A stretch of DNA of 57,331 nucleotides from Spirochaetales bacterium (GCA_030540405.1 JAUNWH010000012.1:1-57331); one strand, 5' to 3'. Shown: positions 8,331 through 17,221, counted from the first letter of the stretch. Notes: generated by a model from the letters alone, not told the origin. Numbers and translations are program-made.

Positions 8331-8964
8331 AGTTTTCGTTGTGAAGGCACAAGTCATTTATCGGGCATTCCGCGCACTTGGGATTTCGCGCTGTGCAAAT
8401 ATAGCGTCCGTGCAAGATAAGCCAGTGGTGGGCATGCATCATAAATTCAGAGGGAATGCGTTCAAGCAAAGAACGTTCAACTTCAAGAGGAGTTGAGCCT
8501 TGGGCAAGTCCAATCTTGGGGCAGATTCTAAGCAGATGAGTGTCTACCGGCATTGTGGGCTTGTGGTAGACAACATTCAGGATAACATTCGCAGTTTTTC
8601 TTCCCACGCCCGGCAATGACTCAAGGTCTTCCCTGTTGTCTGGAACTTGCGAATTGAATTTTTCCACAAGCATTTTGCTCAAGCCCACAACATGCCTTGC
8701 CTTATTCTTGTAAAGCCCGATTGACTTTATAAAGCCCCTTATTTTTTCTTCGCCAAGGGCAAGCATAAGCTCAGGCGTATAGGCGACTTTATAAAGCGGC
8801 TCGGTTGCTTTGTTTACGGCTTTGTCAGTAGTCTGCGCGGAAAGAACCACGCTCACCAAAAGACAAAAAGCATTTGGAGCAACAAGCTCAGTTTCTGGAG
8901 AAGGATTCAGTTTTTGAAACCGCAGAAAGACTTGCGAAATCTGCTGCGGAGTTAAAAGTTTCAA
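8320..8964 (-). CDS. nth: Endonuclease III
   Basis: A 214-residue DNA glycosylase/AP lyase that removes oxidised pyrimidines in base excision repair. The helix-hairpin-helix region (LPGVGRKTANVILNVVY) carries the catalytic Lys, and the following VDTHLLRI supplies the catalytic Asp. Near the C-terminus four Cys are spaced C-X6-C-X2-C-X5-C (CTARNPKCAECPINDLC), the family's [4Fe-4S] cluster. Length matches E. coli Nth (about 211). It starts one base after the metK stop and is probably co-transcribed with metK. Confidence 0.95.
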   Translation of the reverse strand: MKLLTPQQISQVFLRFQKLNPSPETELVAPNAFCLLVSVVLSAQTTDKAVNKATEPLYKVAYTPELMLALGEEKIRGFIKSIGLYKNKARHVVGLSKMLVEKFNSQVPDNREDLESLPGVGRKTANVILNVVYHKPTMPVDTHLLRICPKIGLAQGSTPLEVERSLLERIPSEFMMHAHHWLILHGRYICTARNPKCAECPINDLCLHNENFTK

Positions 8965-8965
8965 G

Positions 8966-10144
8966 CTAGAACTCTTTCTTTAGAAGCGCGGCTTTGTCTG
9001 TCTGTTCCCACGGAAACTCTGAATTTCCAAAGTGGCCGTAAGAAGCTGTCTTGGAATAAATAGGACGCTTGAGGTTGAATGTCTTTGTTATTCCAGCTGG
9101 AGTGCAGTCGAAAACTTTTTTTACAGCATCTGCAATCTGGCAGTCAGGAACAATTCCAGTTCCAAAAGTTTCAACTAGAACAGAAACAGGGAACGGAACT
9201 CCAATCGCATAAGCAAGCTGAACTTCGCATCGTTCCGCCAAATCCGCGGCAACAATGTTCTTGGCAATGTAGCGCGCCATGTACGCTCCAGAACGGTCAA
9301 CTTTGCTAGGATCTTTTCCGCTGAAAGCTCCGCCGCCGTGCCGTCCCATTCCGCCGTAAGTGTCAACGATTATCTTTCTGCCTGTAAGACCAGTGTCTCC
9401 AACAGGACCGCCGATTACAAACTGGCCTGTAGGATTTATAAAATACTTTGTATCAGAATCCAAAAGTCCTGCAGGTTCAAGAACTGGCTTTATTATTTTT
9501 TCCATTACAGTGGATTTTATTTCGTCATAGCTGATTTCCGCATCGTGCTGCTGGCTTATAACAACAGTGTCGATTCTTACAGGACGATGGCCTTCATATT
9601 CAATTGTAACCTGGCTTTTTGAATCCGGGCGCATCCATTTGACTTCTCCGCTTTTTCTTAGCTCTGCGGATTTTCTCATAAGCTTGTGGGCAAACATAAT
9701 CGGAGCAGGCATAAGCTCAGGAGTTTCCTTGCAGGCAAAGCCGAACATCATTCCCTGATCTCCTGCGCCCTGCTGACCTTTGTATTCGTCAAGACCTTTT
9801 CCCACAACTCCCTGATTTATATCCGATGACTGGGAATGAATCATATTAAGAACAGCCATGGAATTGCAGTCCAAGCCGTAATCTGGATTTGTGTAGCCGA
9901 TTCTCTGAACAACATCGTATGCAACTTTCTGAACATCAACCTGGGCATTTGTAGAAAGTTCGCCGCCTACAAGAATAAGAGCCTGGGATGCAAAAGTCTC
10001 GCAGGCAACATGGCTTTCTGGATCCTGACGCAGACATTCATCAAGAATTCCATCTGAAATCTGGTCGCAAACTTTGTCCGGATGGCCTTCCCCCACGGAT
10101 TCCGAAGTAAATAAATAGTGATTTTTTGATAAGACAGCGCTCAT
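8966..10144 (-). CDS. metK: S-adenosylmethionine synthase
   Basis: A 392-residue MetK that makes SAM from methionine and ATP in the cytoplasm. Visible family motifs are [20 protein letters not shown] at the N-terminus, [12 protein letters not shown] (ATP binding), and [16 protein letters not shown] (the phosphate-binding loop). I chose 10144 because AGGAGG (10153-10158) lies 8 nt upstream; the upstream frame to 10180 adds 12 residues that are not family-like and would place the ribosome site inside the gene. No SAM riboswitch is visible in the 180 bp upstream. It is followed immediately by nth. Confidence 0.97.
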   Translation of the reverse strand: MSAVLSKNHYLFTSESVGEGHPDKVCDQISDGILDECLRQDPESHVACETFASQALILVGGELSTNAQVDVQKVAYDVVQRIGYTNPDYGLDCNSMAVLNMIHSQSSDINQGVVGKGLDEYKGQQGAGDQGMMFGFACKETPELMPAPIMFAHKLMRKSAELRKSGEVKWMRPDSKSQVTIEYEGHRPVRIDTVVISQQHDAEISYDEIKSTVMEKIIKPVLEPAGLLDSDTKYFINPTGQFVIGGPVGDTGLTGRKIIVDTYGGMGRHGGGAFSGKDPSKVDRSGAYMARYIAKNIVAADLAERCEVQLAYAIGVPFPVSVLVETFGTGIVPDCQIADAVKKVFDCTPAGITKTFNLKRPIYSKTASYGHFGNSEFPWEQTDKAALLKKEF

Positions 10145-10223
10145 TTTTAGAGCCTCCTGTTTAGCAAGTTTCAGTTCCACAAGAAAACTGTTCCGCCTGC
10201 AATTTGGATAAATCAGCGGATAA

Positions 10224-10253
10224 TTTATAATTTGTTCAAAACACTATAATCAA
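10224..10253 (-). promoter_or_regulatory. Candidate metK promoter
   Basis: On the minus strand TTGATT (10248-10253) and TATAAA (10224-10229) are 18 nt apart, about 80 nt upstream of the metK start. Confidence 0.4.
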
Positions 10254-10333
10254 AAGCACAAAAACAAGCAAGGGAAATTTTTTCAACAAATTGAACGCTA
10301 ACCTTGCTAAAAAAATATTAGATTTTTTCTTTG

Positions 10334-10708
10334 TTACCAAATAGTTTTTACATTATATAAAGGAATTTTTGAGTCTGTTGTTACAATAATTAAACCATTT
10401 TCAATTGACTGTGCAATCAACAATCTATCAAACGGATCTTTATGAATATCTGGCAAAGTTTTTATTCTTTCAGCATCATATTCTGTTGTTGGAAGATATA
10501 CAAATTCTTCATTTTCCAAAACAGATTTTAACCTTGGAATATCAATATCAAATTGCAATGTACCCTTTGCTTGCTTTATCGCGATTTCCCATAAAGATAC
10601 ATAACTAAAAAAGCATCTTTTAGTTTCCATTATATTACGAGCTATTGGAGAAAGCTCATTATTTCCTGTTACATACCAAATTATTGCATGAGTGTCTAAT
10701 AAATACAT
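10334..10708 (-). CDS. PIN-domain toxin, VapC-like
   Basis: A 124-residue PIN-domain protein, the usual size for toxins of type II toxin-antitoxin systems, which act as Mg-dependent RNases. Acidic residues expected for the active site are visible: Asp5 (LLDTH), Glu41 (LWEIAIKQ), Asp91/Asp94 (DPFDRLLIAQ) and Asp112 (VTTDSK). The ATG at 10708 overlaps the TGA of the upstream gene (TGATG), giving translational coupling; GTG at 10711 is an alternative start. The neighbouring small gene is its likely antitoxin. The pair is flanked by A+T-rich DNA and could have been acquired, but no mobile element is seen. Confidence 0.85.
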   Translation of the reverse strand: MYLLDTHAIIWYVTGNNELSPIARNIMETKRCFFSYVSLWEIAIKQAKGTLQFDIDIPRLKSVLENEEFVYLPTTEYDAERIKTLPDIHKDPFDRLLIAQSIENGLIIVTTDSKIPLYNVKTIW

Positions 10709-10929
10709 CACATATACTCCGCAAATTCTTCAAGTGGTTCATCAAAATCAGGAGACATTTTACATGGTATATTTTTTAAACATCCAAATCCACTTTTTTT
10801 TGTTTCAATAGGGCATTGTTTTTCTGAAGCAGTAAATTTATAAAAAATGTAGTCTACATACGAAGCAACTTCTTCAAGTGCGGCCTGAGGAAGTGTTTTC
10901 AATTTTTCCTCAAGCATAGGATATGACAT
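10708..10929 (-). CDS. Antitoxin of DUF2281/VapB-like type
   Basis: A 73-residue protein placed directly before the PIN toxin. The N-terminal half (LEEKLKTLPQAALEEVASYVDYIFYKF) is amphipathic and resembles DUF2281 antitoxins. The C-terminus (GFGCLKNIPCKMSPDFDEPLEEFAEYM) matches the family's GxLKGkixmxDDFDePLedFxeY pattern, the part that wraps the toxin. GGAGG (10936-10940) lies 6 nt before the ATG at 10929, which is why I prefer it to the upstream ATG at 10950. Autoregulation of the pair is usual for such systems, but no operator was identified. Confidence 0.8.
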   Translation of the reverse strand: MSYPMLEEKLKTLPQAALEEVASYVDYIFYKFTASEKQCPIETKKSGFGCLKNIPCKMSPDFDEPLEEFAEYM

Positions 10930-11211
10930 ACAATACCTCCATGTTTTCAAATGTTGATCTAATTATATCACATTTCAATTAGTTTTCTACTTAAAAAATA
11001 ATAAGAACCTAACTTTTCATAAACTTGCATAGAAAAATTGTATTTGCAATCAGCGAAATGAAACGTTTTTATACATGCCCTTGATTACATTTGAAATATT
11101 ATATAATATATGAATATGGCAAAGGAGCGGAAACAATGCATATATATGCGTTATTTTCTATCCGGCAACTGTTGTTTTATATCAAATTGTTTTTATAATA
11201 GGAGACATGAA

Positions 11212-11520
11212 ATGTCACTGAAAAAGTCTTATTCCAAAGACAAGAAAACTTGTAACGTAACTTTTTCTGTTTCTCAGGAAGCAGCACACGGCGCAGAAAA
11301 AGTTTCAATCGCAGGAGACTTTAACAGCTGGAGCAGCACAGAAACTCCGTTGAAAAAAGGCAAAGACGGTTCTTTCTCTGTAAAAATCCCTCTTGAAGCC
11401 GGAAAAGAATATCAGTTCCGCTATCTTCTTGACGGAAAGCATTGGGAAAATGACTGGGCGGCAGACAAGTACATTCCTGCTCCATTCTCCCACACAGACA
11501 ATTCTGTTGTAATCTGCTAA
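11212..11520 (+). CDS. Stand-alone CBM48/AMPK-type glycogen-binding domain protein
   Basis: A 102-residue protein that consists almost only of a carbohydrate-binding module 48 (early-set, isoamylase N-terminal fold). Recognisable are KVSIAGDFNSWS (the conserved GDFNxW), PLKKGKDGSFSVKIPLEAGKEYQFRYLLDG and WENDWAADKY. In the family this fold binds glycogen or starch and is normally fused to branching enzymes, isoamylases or AMPK beta. No catalytic domain follows. GGAG at 11201-11204 is about 7 nt before the ATG at 11212; the frame open from 11110 lacks a better start. A terminator follows at 11548. A glycogen-linked regulatory or scaffold role is inferred. Confidence 0.85.
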   Translation: MSLKKSYSKDKKTCNVTFSVSQEAAHGAEKVSIAGDFNSWSSTETPLKKGKDGSFSVKIPLEAGKEYQFRYLLDGKHWENDWAADKYIPAPFSHTDNSVVIC

Positions 11521-11547
11521 GCTAGCTTAAAATCTTTTACTTTATAC

Positions 11548-11590
11548 AAGCTGTCCAACTGAAGAAAACTTCAAAGGGCAGCTTTTTTTT
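11548..11590 (+). terminator. Intrinsic terminator after the CBM48 gene
   Basis: The outer stem AAGCTGTCC with GGGCAGCTT (one U-G pair) encloses a second stem TGAAG/CTTCA with an AAAA loop, and is followed by eight T residues. Confidence 0.85.
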
Positions 11591-11666
11591 ATAAAATTCA
11601 CGAAAAAAACACGCAAAAAGTAGAAATTCCAAAACAACTCATTATAATGTATAAAAGGAGATGCGC

Positions 11667-12647
11667 ATGGACTTAAAAGGAATCTATACAGCAGACGCTC
11701 GCCGCTATGATGAATCCCAAGCTTTATACAATCGATGCGGAAAAAGCGGAATACTCTTGCCAAAAGTAAGCCTAGGATTTTGGCACAACTTCGGCGGAAA
11801 TGACTCCTATGAACGAAGCCGGAAAATCACACATTTTGCATTTGACCACGGAATAAATCACTTTGACCTTGCAAACAACTACGGTCCTCCTTATGGCAGC
11901 GCAGAAGAAACAATGGGCAGACTCATAAAAGACGATTTCCGCCCTTACCGCGATGAGCTTTTTATTTCAACAAAAGCCGGCTACGATATGTGGGAAGGAC
12001 CTTATGGCAACTGGGGCTCGCGCAAGTATCTTACAGCAAGCCTTGACCAAAGCTTAAAACGCATGAATCTTGAGTATGTAGATTTATTTTACAGCCATCG
12101 CTACGATCCGGACACACCTTTGGAAGAAACTTTGCAGGCAATGGCGGATATTGTAAAGCAAGGAAAAGCCCTTTATCTGGGGTTAAGCCGCTGGCCACTT
12201 GAAGCGTTGAAATTCTCCGACCAATACCTTCGTGAACGGGATGTTCCGCTTCTTATTTATCAGGGCAGACTGAATCTTCTTGACCGTTCACCGCAAGAGG
12301 AAGGCATTCTTGATTATTGCGCCAAGCATGGAATTGGCTTTATTTCATTTTCTCCATTGGCGCAAGGCTTGCTTACAGACCGATACCTTAACGGAATTCC
12401 TTCTGACAGCAGAATGGCAAAAGAGCATTTTCTAAAAAGCAAAGACTTAACTCCAGAGCTTTTGGAAAAACTAAAGTCATGGAACGCACAGGCAGGCAAA
12501 CGCGGCGAAACTCTTGCAGAAATGGCACTGTCCTGGATTCTTAACCAAAAAGGCATAACAAGTGTGCTAGTAGGCGCAAGTTCCACAGAGCAGCTTGAAA
12601 AAAACATGAAATGCATTCACGCTGAACCGTTCAGCAGTGAAATATAA
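11667..12647 (+). CDS. Aldo/keto reductase, YghZ (L-glyceraldehyde 3-phosphate reductase) type
   Basis: A 326-residue NADPH-dependent aldo/keto reductase close in sequence to E. coli YghZ, which reduces L-glyceraldehyde 3-phosphate and detoxifies methylglyoxal. Shared stretches include YNRCGKSGILLPKVSLGFWH, HFDLANNYGPP, STKAGYDMW and DLFYSHRYD. The catalytic tetrad is Asp67, Tyr72, Lys103 and His144. AGGAG (11656-11660) is 6 nt before ATG 11667 and directly abuts ATG 11661, so I use 11667. The C-terminus is somewhat shorter than in E. coli. The phase-variable lipoprotein gene starts 28 nt downstream and may be co-transcribed. Confidence 0.9.
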   Translation: MDLKGIYTADARRYDESQALYNRCGKSGILLPKVSLGFWHNFGGNDSYERSRKITHFAFDHGINHFDLANNYGPPYGSAEETMGRLIKDDFRPYRDELFISTKAGYDMWEGPYGNWGSRKYLTASLDQSLKRMNLEYVDLFYSHRYDPDTPLEETLQAMADIVKQGKALYLGLSRWPLEALKFSDQYLRERDVPLLIYQGRLNLLDRSPQEEGILDYCAKHGIGFISFSPLAQGLLTDRYLNGIPSDSRMAKEHFLKSKDLTPELLEKLKSWNAQAGKRGETLAEMALSWILNQKGITSVLVGASSTEQLEKNMKCIHAEPFSSEI

Positions 12648-12675
12648 AACCCAAAATTAAACCTAGGAGGATTTT

Positions 12676-14272
12676 ATGAACATTAAGAAATTTTCATTTG
12701 CATTTTTGCCGGTACTAATCCTTGCATTTATTTCTTGCATGAACATAAACGGCTCAAACGGCAAAGATGGTGCAATCCGCATAACAGTTCCAGGAGGCGA
12801 GCGCGGACTTTACACATTTAACAAAGACAATGCCAGTTCGTACAAAGTAAGCATAATTCTTGACAAAGAAATTATCGACTCACAAACCGCAGATTCCACG
12901 GGGGGGGGTATTTGCATTTGATGAACTTGAGCCTGCCACATATACAGTAAAAGCCGAAGCATTTGATTCAGACGGAATACGCATAGGAAGCGGAAGCATA
13001 GAAGTAAAAGTCATAGCCGGCGAAACCGCAGAAAAATCAATTCTGATGATACTTACAAACGGCGGTGAAATATACGAAACAAATTATCTTTTATTCTATT
13101 ACAATAGCAATACAAACAAATATTATTACGCAGATCAAGCATCTGAAATAAATGACAAAAGTTTTACCGGAAGCAATTCAGTTATTGCAGGATATGCAGA
13201 ATGTAAAAACGGAGCTGCTTATAGATACTTTAAAAGCAATGCTTTTGAAGATAGCGGTGAAAGCGGAGGTAACTCAGATTCTAATTTCGCTACTTTACTG
13301 AAGACTAATGGTGATAGAACTACCTTCTCAATAACATACCAAGATGACACACCTATAATAGACCCTTTTTATTATGATGAAACAACAGATACTTTATGGA
13401 TAGGTCATTATGCAACCACGGACAACACTCTAAAATTCCTTAAAATAGAAAATCCATCGACTGAATTTTTTAATATTCAAAACAATCCTACATTTGCGAC
13501 TTCCACAGGATTTTCTATTTCCGGGGCAACTTACACGGCTTTTGCAATTCAGGGCAGCAATATTTACGTTGCATACAAAGACAATAGCGGCACATCGTAC
13601 CTTCAGCGTGGAACAATCACGGGCAGCAATAATTCAGACTTTTCAATAACCGCAAAAGGAACGGCGCAGTCCACAGAGAAAATGGGCATTGCAGGCACAA
13701 TCAACGACATAGCCATTTTATATGATGGTTATGTATATGCGCTGGTTTCAAATGTGGGAAATTACGCAACAGGTTCTAATGATACTTTCTATACTTTTTA
13801 TGATTGCAAGGTATACAGCCGAGGCGCACTTTTAAAGATTTCAGGTACAGATTCAGGATTTGAAGTAGAAGACATCTTGGGCTGGACAACTTCCGCAAGA
13901 ACAATAAATTCCGTTGGAAATCCTCAAAATGCAGCAGGAAGTTCAATAGGACCACTTGAAGCATACATTCCAGCACTTAAAGAAAACAGTCAGAAATTTT
14001 ACGGTCCGCGCAGATTCGTAGCCATAAAACCAAAAGAACTTTCAATTGCAGACTGTGGCGCAAACTTTGTTCTTCCAAACAAAACCGCAGGCAAATCAGG
14101 AAAACTCTTTGCACATAACAGAGTTGTAAATGTAAACCTTTATAATTTCGCAATCGATTCTATTGTAGATTTGGAAAACATAAAATTCAGCAATGTATGT
14201 CTAAGCGGAAACTCAATGTACATATCAGCAGATGGATGTACTAAAGATCCTGATTCTTCAGATGAGGAATAA
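12676..14272 (+). CDS. Phase-variable surface lipoprotein, frame broken at a G9 tract
   Basis: Two overlapping reading frames make one gene. Frame 1 starts at 12676 (AGGAGG 6 nt upstream) with lipoprotein signal MNIKKFSFAFLPVLILAFISC (Cys21) and stops at 12921 just after nine G residues (12900-12908). Frame 2 continues without a start of its own to 14272. Removing one G, or adding two, joins them: ...DSTGG then VFAFDELEPATYTVKAEAF, giving a lipoprotein of about 531 residues. The joined region completes a small carboxypeptidase-regulatory-like beta fold (SYKVSIILDKEII to IEVKVIAG). The remainder is rich in beta-strand and Asn/Ser/Thr, possibly propeller-like. As read here the gene is OFF, giving an 81-residue peptide. 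A sequencing error in the tract is the main alternative. Confidence 0.8.
12900..12908 (+). repeat. Poly-G tract (G9) inside a lipoprotein ORF
   Basis: Nine consecutive G residues at codon 75 onwards. The length sets which frame is read: 8 or 11 keep the lipoprotein frame open, and 9 stops it at 12921. Such tracts change length by slipped-strand mispairing. Confidence 0.85.
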
Positions 14273-14391
14273 ATAAAAGACATTTCATTATGATGATTAC
14301 AAGCTCACGGCAACCCTACTGTCGTATGCTTGCAAGGCCCCCCTTGCGTGTACATGTCAGCACCCCTTGCAAAGGATGTTTTTCAAACAAC

Positions 14392-14420
14392 AGATTGCCG
14401 TATAAAATGCGGCAATGACA
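14392..14420. repeat. REP-like palindrome unit, degenerate centre
   Basis: AGATTGCCG and CGGCAATGACA arms flank a short A+T-rich centre. The rest of the 14273-14494 gap has short C runs (six C at about 14338) and no gene. Confidence 0.5.
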
Positions 14421-14494
14421 GTTAGAAGTTATTAAACAATTCCATGACAGGTTGCTCTACAGTATACTTTTTCAGCATGGCAGATTGAACTTTC

Positions 14495-16072
14495 CTATTG
14501 GCGCAGAATTTTGTACATTGGGGTTTGGCCGGGGCAAAGTTCCAAGATGTTTTTTTCGCACGCAAGGACTTCGGAAGGCTCGTGGGTTACGTGCAGAAGT
14601 GTTGTTGTTCCTGTTTCCGCAACGGTTTCAAGCAAGTCTAGGATTTTTCCGCGGTAGTTTTCATCAAGTCCGTGGCAAGGCTCATCCAAAATAAGAACAC
14701 GAGGCGATTTTACGGCAGCTCTAAGAATCAGGATTGCGCGCTGCTCTCCGTAGCTTAAAGAGCCGAATGATTCCTTTTCGCGTCCGGCAAATCCTGCAAG
14801 TTTAAGCCAAGCCTTTGCCATTGCAAGTTCAAAATCCGTGGCAGGCTCATAAAGCCCGATGCTGTCCTTGAATCCGCTTACAATTACGCTTTGCAAATCA
14901 GTTCCGCCAACCATTCTGTATTCCACATGAAGCCTGTAGCTTACAATTCCAAGATGCTTTTTTATGTCCCAAATTGATTCGCCTGAACCGCGCCGGTTTC
15001 CAAACAGATAGACTTTTTCGCGGAACACTTGCATATTGTCGCCCGTTATAAGCTCCATGATTGTGGTTTTTCCAGAACCGTTCGGTCCTCTTACAAGAAA
15101 ATGCTCGCTTTTTTTAACTTCCCAGTTTAAGTTTACAAGAACCTTGTGGTCGTCCCAGCCCACATTCACATCCTCGAACTTTATAAGGCTTTCAGGCACT
15201 TCGGAAAATTCTTCTGTTTCCAAAGCGGCATTGCTTTCGCTGCGGATTCTTTTTAGCTCGCAAAGGAATTCCTGTCTTTCTTTTTCACGCACAGCTTTTC
15301 TTTCTGCATTTCTGGTTTCAAGAAGATTTTCGTATTCAGAACGGCTTGCGCAGAAGGAAATTTTTTTATCTGAAAACTCAAGCACGCGATTTATTTTTTC
15401 CGGGATTTCACTGAACCGCTCCATGCACAAAATTATGCGCGGAAAATCAGTTCCGGAATTTTCAGTCTGCCGCTTTAGAATCATGTTGAAAAATTCCATT
15501 AGAATTGAACGCGACTCGGCATCCAGCCCCGCAAAAGGGTCGCTCAAGACAAGAAGCTTGGCTCCAGACAAAAGTGAACGGCACAAAAGCGTGCGCCTTA
15601 TTTCCCCAGTAGACATAAAGCGAAGTCCGCGGTCAAGAATTTTTTCCACGCCGCAAAGCTTTACCTGCGGAAATGTTTCAAGCTTGTACGCATCCTTTGC
15701 AAGAGGCTCTGACTTCTTTTTTGGTCCACCAATCACTTCGTAAATGTATTCACGGCCGGTTCTTCCAATGTCGATTCTGTCCAAGTATTCGCTTTCGTCC
15801 CGCTCACGTTCTTCTTCTATCAACTTTGCGGCTTCTTCAAGTGAAACTACAGCCGTGCTTTTTGCAAATTCAGAATAGAATGAGCCGCCATGTTCCGGGT
15901 AGAATTCCAAAGAGCCGGACAACGCTTTTATAAAATCAGCCTTTCCGCCGCCGTTCGGACCTGTAACAAGCCAAGCTTCGCCCTCTTTCATTGTCCAGTC
16001 AATCCGCGGAATCAAAACAGAACCGCCCTTCCTTATCTGGCATTTATCAATGCGAATCAAATCTTTTTCCAT
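14495..16072 (-). CDS. ModF-like protein with tandem ABC ATPase domains
   Basis: A 525-residue protein with two ABC ATPase domains and no membrane segment, like ModF/PhrA-type proteins, whose role is poorly defined (linked to molybdate in E. coli). Domain 1 (residues 1 to about 245) looks degenerate: its Walker A is GPNGGGKA, with Ala where Ser/Thr is expected, and its Walker B region reads LLVLSDPFAGLD instead of LDEP. Domain 2 (about 285-525) is intact: GPNGSGKTT, signature LSYGEQRAILILRAAV, Walker B LILDEPCHGLD, switch His in HVTHEP. It stands alone, so no transport partner can be named. The start has no strong ribosome site in view. Confidence 0.8.
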   Translation of the reverse strand: MEKDLIRIDKCQIRKGGSVLIPRIDWTMKEGEAWLVTGPNGGGKADFIKALSGSLEFYPEHGGSFYSEFAKSTAVVSLEEAAKLIEEERERDESEYLDRIDIGRTGREYIYEVIGGPKKKSEPLAKDAYKLETFPQVKLCGVEKILDRGLRFMSTGEIRRTLLCRSLLSGAKLLVLSDPFAGLDAESRSILMEFFNMILKRQTENSGTDFPRIILCMERFSEIPEKINRVLEFSDKKISFCASRSEYENLLETRNAERKAVREKERQEFLCELKRIRSESNAALETEEFSEVPESLIKFEDVNVGWDDHKVLVNLNWEVKKSEHFLVRGPNGSGKTTIMELITGDNMQVFREKVYLFGNRRGSGESIWDIKKHLGIVSYRLHVEYRMVGGTDLQSVIVSGFKDSIGLYEPATDFELAMAKAWLKLAGFAGREKESFGSLSYGEQRAILILRAAVKSPRVLILDEPCHGLDENYRGKILDLLETVAETGTTTLLHVTHEPSEVLACEKNILELCPGQTPMYKILRQ

Positions 16073-16151
16073 AAATATTCTCCAAATCTATTATAATGCA
16101 AATATTAGCATCAATATTTTATTTACTAACAATAAATAACTAAAAATGCGG

Positions 16152-16263
16152 TAAGAAAAAGAAAGCGGCAACAGAGCCGTTTTGAGCGTTGGCAAGCGAT
16201 TGTAAAATCGCGCAGTCCGATTCCATTTACGCTCAACTTGGCGAATTGACGCGCTTTTTCTTA
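16152..16263. other. Highly structured intergenic segment
   Basis: A perfect 10-bp outer inverted repeat (16152-16161 with 16254-16263) encloses three inner elements: an 8-bp hairpin with AACAGA loop (16162-16183), an 8-bp stem (16182-16189 with 16229-16236) holding a 6-bp hairpin (GCGATT/AATCGC), and a small GCG/CGC hairpin. Read on the minus strand, the 16162-16183 hairpin followed by a C/T-rich run could end ilvY transcription. It could also be a repeat remnant. An open frame across it (16091-16324) has no coding character. Confidence 0.4.
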
Positions 16264-16268
16264 TAGCT

Positions 16269-16296
16269 GATTCCCTTGTCAAGCAAGGGAATGACA
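16269..16296. repeat. REP-like palindrome unit
   Basis: GATTCCCTTGTCAAGCAAGGGAATGACA is an inverted unit of the family also found at 3875 and 18185: arms TTCCCTTG/CAAGGGAA, ending in AATGACA. Confidence 0.65.
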
Positions 16297-16330
16297 AACT
16301 ATCATCAATAAAATGACAAGTCATTTACTT

Positions 16331-17221
16331 TTATGAAATGCCTAATATTTCATTTACTGCAATGCGAATTTTTCTTACGCTTTCACTTCCTGTAATTTTT
16401 GACTTTTGAATAAACCCGATATCATAAAATCCCAGCGCGTTTCCTGCATTGTGCGACACAAAGCCTTCCCTGTATGGTCCGTTTTCAAGAACAATTTTCG
16501 GAACAAGTCCTATTCCAAGTCCAAGAGCGGCAAGCGCCATTACAGCTTCGTTTCCTTCTGTTTCCGCGGCAACTTCCGGGTGAACATTACGGCTTTTTAT
16601 CCAGGAATCGAATCTTTTGCGGGCAAGTCCGGCTTTGGGCAAAATCAAAGGCACTGTGGAAACTATATCCTGCGGACTTCCCTGCACATCAACATAAGGG
16701 CCATTCAATGCGGCGGCAAACACAAGTGGACTTCGGCATACGGAAATGCAGTCAAAAAAAGCAGACCGCTCATCAGGAATCGCCGCAACCGCAAGCTCCA
16801 CCCGCCCTTCCCTTACCGCGCTCACAGCTCCGGCAGGATCTCCTGTTTCTATGGAAAGATGAATTGCCGGATACTTTGCAGAAAGCTTCTTTATAAACGG
16901 AGGCATTATCGTGTAGCACGCCGTAACGCTTGCATAAACATGAAGAGTTCCGCACACACTGTCCTTTATCTGCGAAAATTCATTTACAAGATTTTCTTTT
17001 TCTTCCACGCACTTTGAGGCAAAGATAAGAAATTTTCTGCCTTTCTCTGTAAGAAATATATCCTTGCTTCTTCTGTCAAAAAGCTCCGCGCCAGTTTCTT
17101 CTTCCAGCCTTGAAATAAGACGGCTCAATGCGGAGGGGCTCAAATTGATTTCGTTTGCAGCGCGAGCAAAATGCAGATTTTTCGCCACGGAAATAAAAGC
17201 CTTAAGCTCAAAAAAATCCAT
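16331..17221 (-). CDS. LysR-family regulator, IlvY-like
   Basis: A 296-residue LysR-type transcription factor. Residues 1-60 form the winged HTH (FARAANEINLSPSALSRLISRLEEETGAELFDR), and the rest is the effector-binding domain. Several stretches parallel E. coli IlvY, the activator of ilvC: SVTACYTIMPPFIKKLSAKYP, HLSIETGDPAGAVSAVREGRVELAVA, and GNEAVMALAALGLGIGLVPKIVLENGP. IlvY senses acetolactate or acetohydroxybutyrate. No ilvC is in the window, so the target is not known here. The start has no clear ribosome site, but MDFFELKAF is the normal LysR beginning. Confidence 0.8.
   Translation of the reverse strand: MDFFELKAFISVAKNLHFARAANEINLSPSALSRLISRLEEETGAELFDRRSKDIFLTEKGRKFLIFASKCVEEKENLVNEFSQIKDSVCGTLHVYASVTACYTIMPPFIKKLSAKYPAIHLSIETGDPAGAVSAVREGRVELAVAAIPDERSAFFDCISVCRSPLVFAAALNGPYVDVQGSPQDIVSTVPLILPKAGLARKRFDSWIKSRNVHPEVAAETEGNEAVMALAALGLGIGLVPKIVLENGPYREGFVSHNAGNALGFYDIGFIQKSKITGSESVRKIRIAVNEILGIS

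Noticed and set aside
10160-10330. SAM riboswitch upstream of metK
   Set aside because: No conserved SAM-I, II or III core, and no terminator or anti-terminator pair in the leader.
10334-10929. Genomic island around the PIN toxin pair
   Set aside because: Only two genes, with no integrase, tRNA junction or direct repeats; transfer is possible but not supported.
14330-14345. Run of six C residues near 14338 as a third contingency tract
   Set aside because: Too short for efficient slippage and not placed in a promoter or ORF that I can identify.
15036-15743. 235-residue open frame antisense to the ModF-like gene
   Set aside because: It is fully opposite a well-supported ABC ATPase gene; Ser/Phe/Arg-rich shadow composition.
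16091-16324. 77-residue open frame on the minus strand
   Set aside because: It runs through hairpins and a REP-like unit, has no ribosome site and no protein-like composition.
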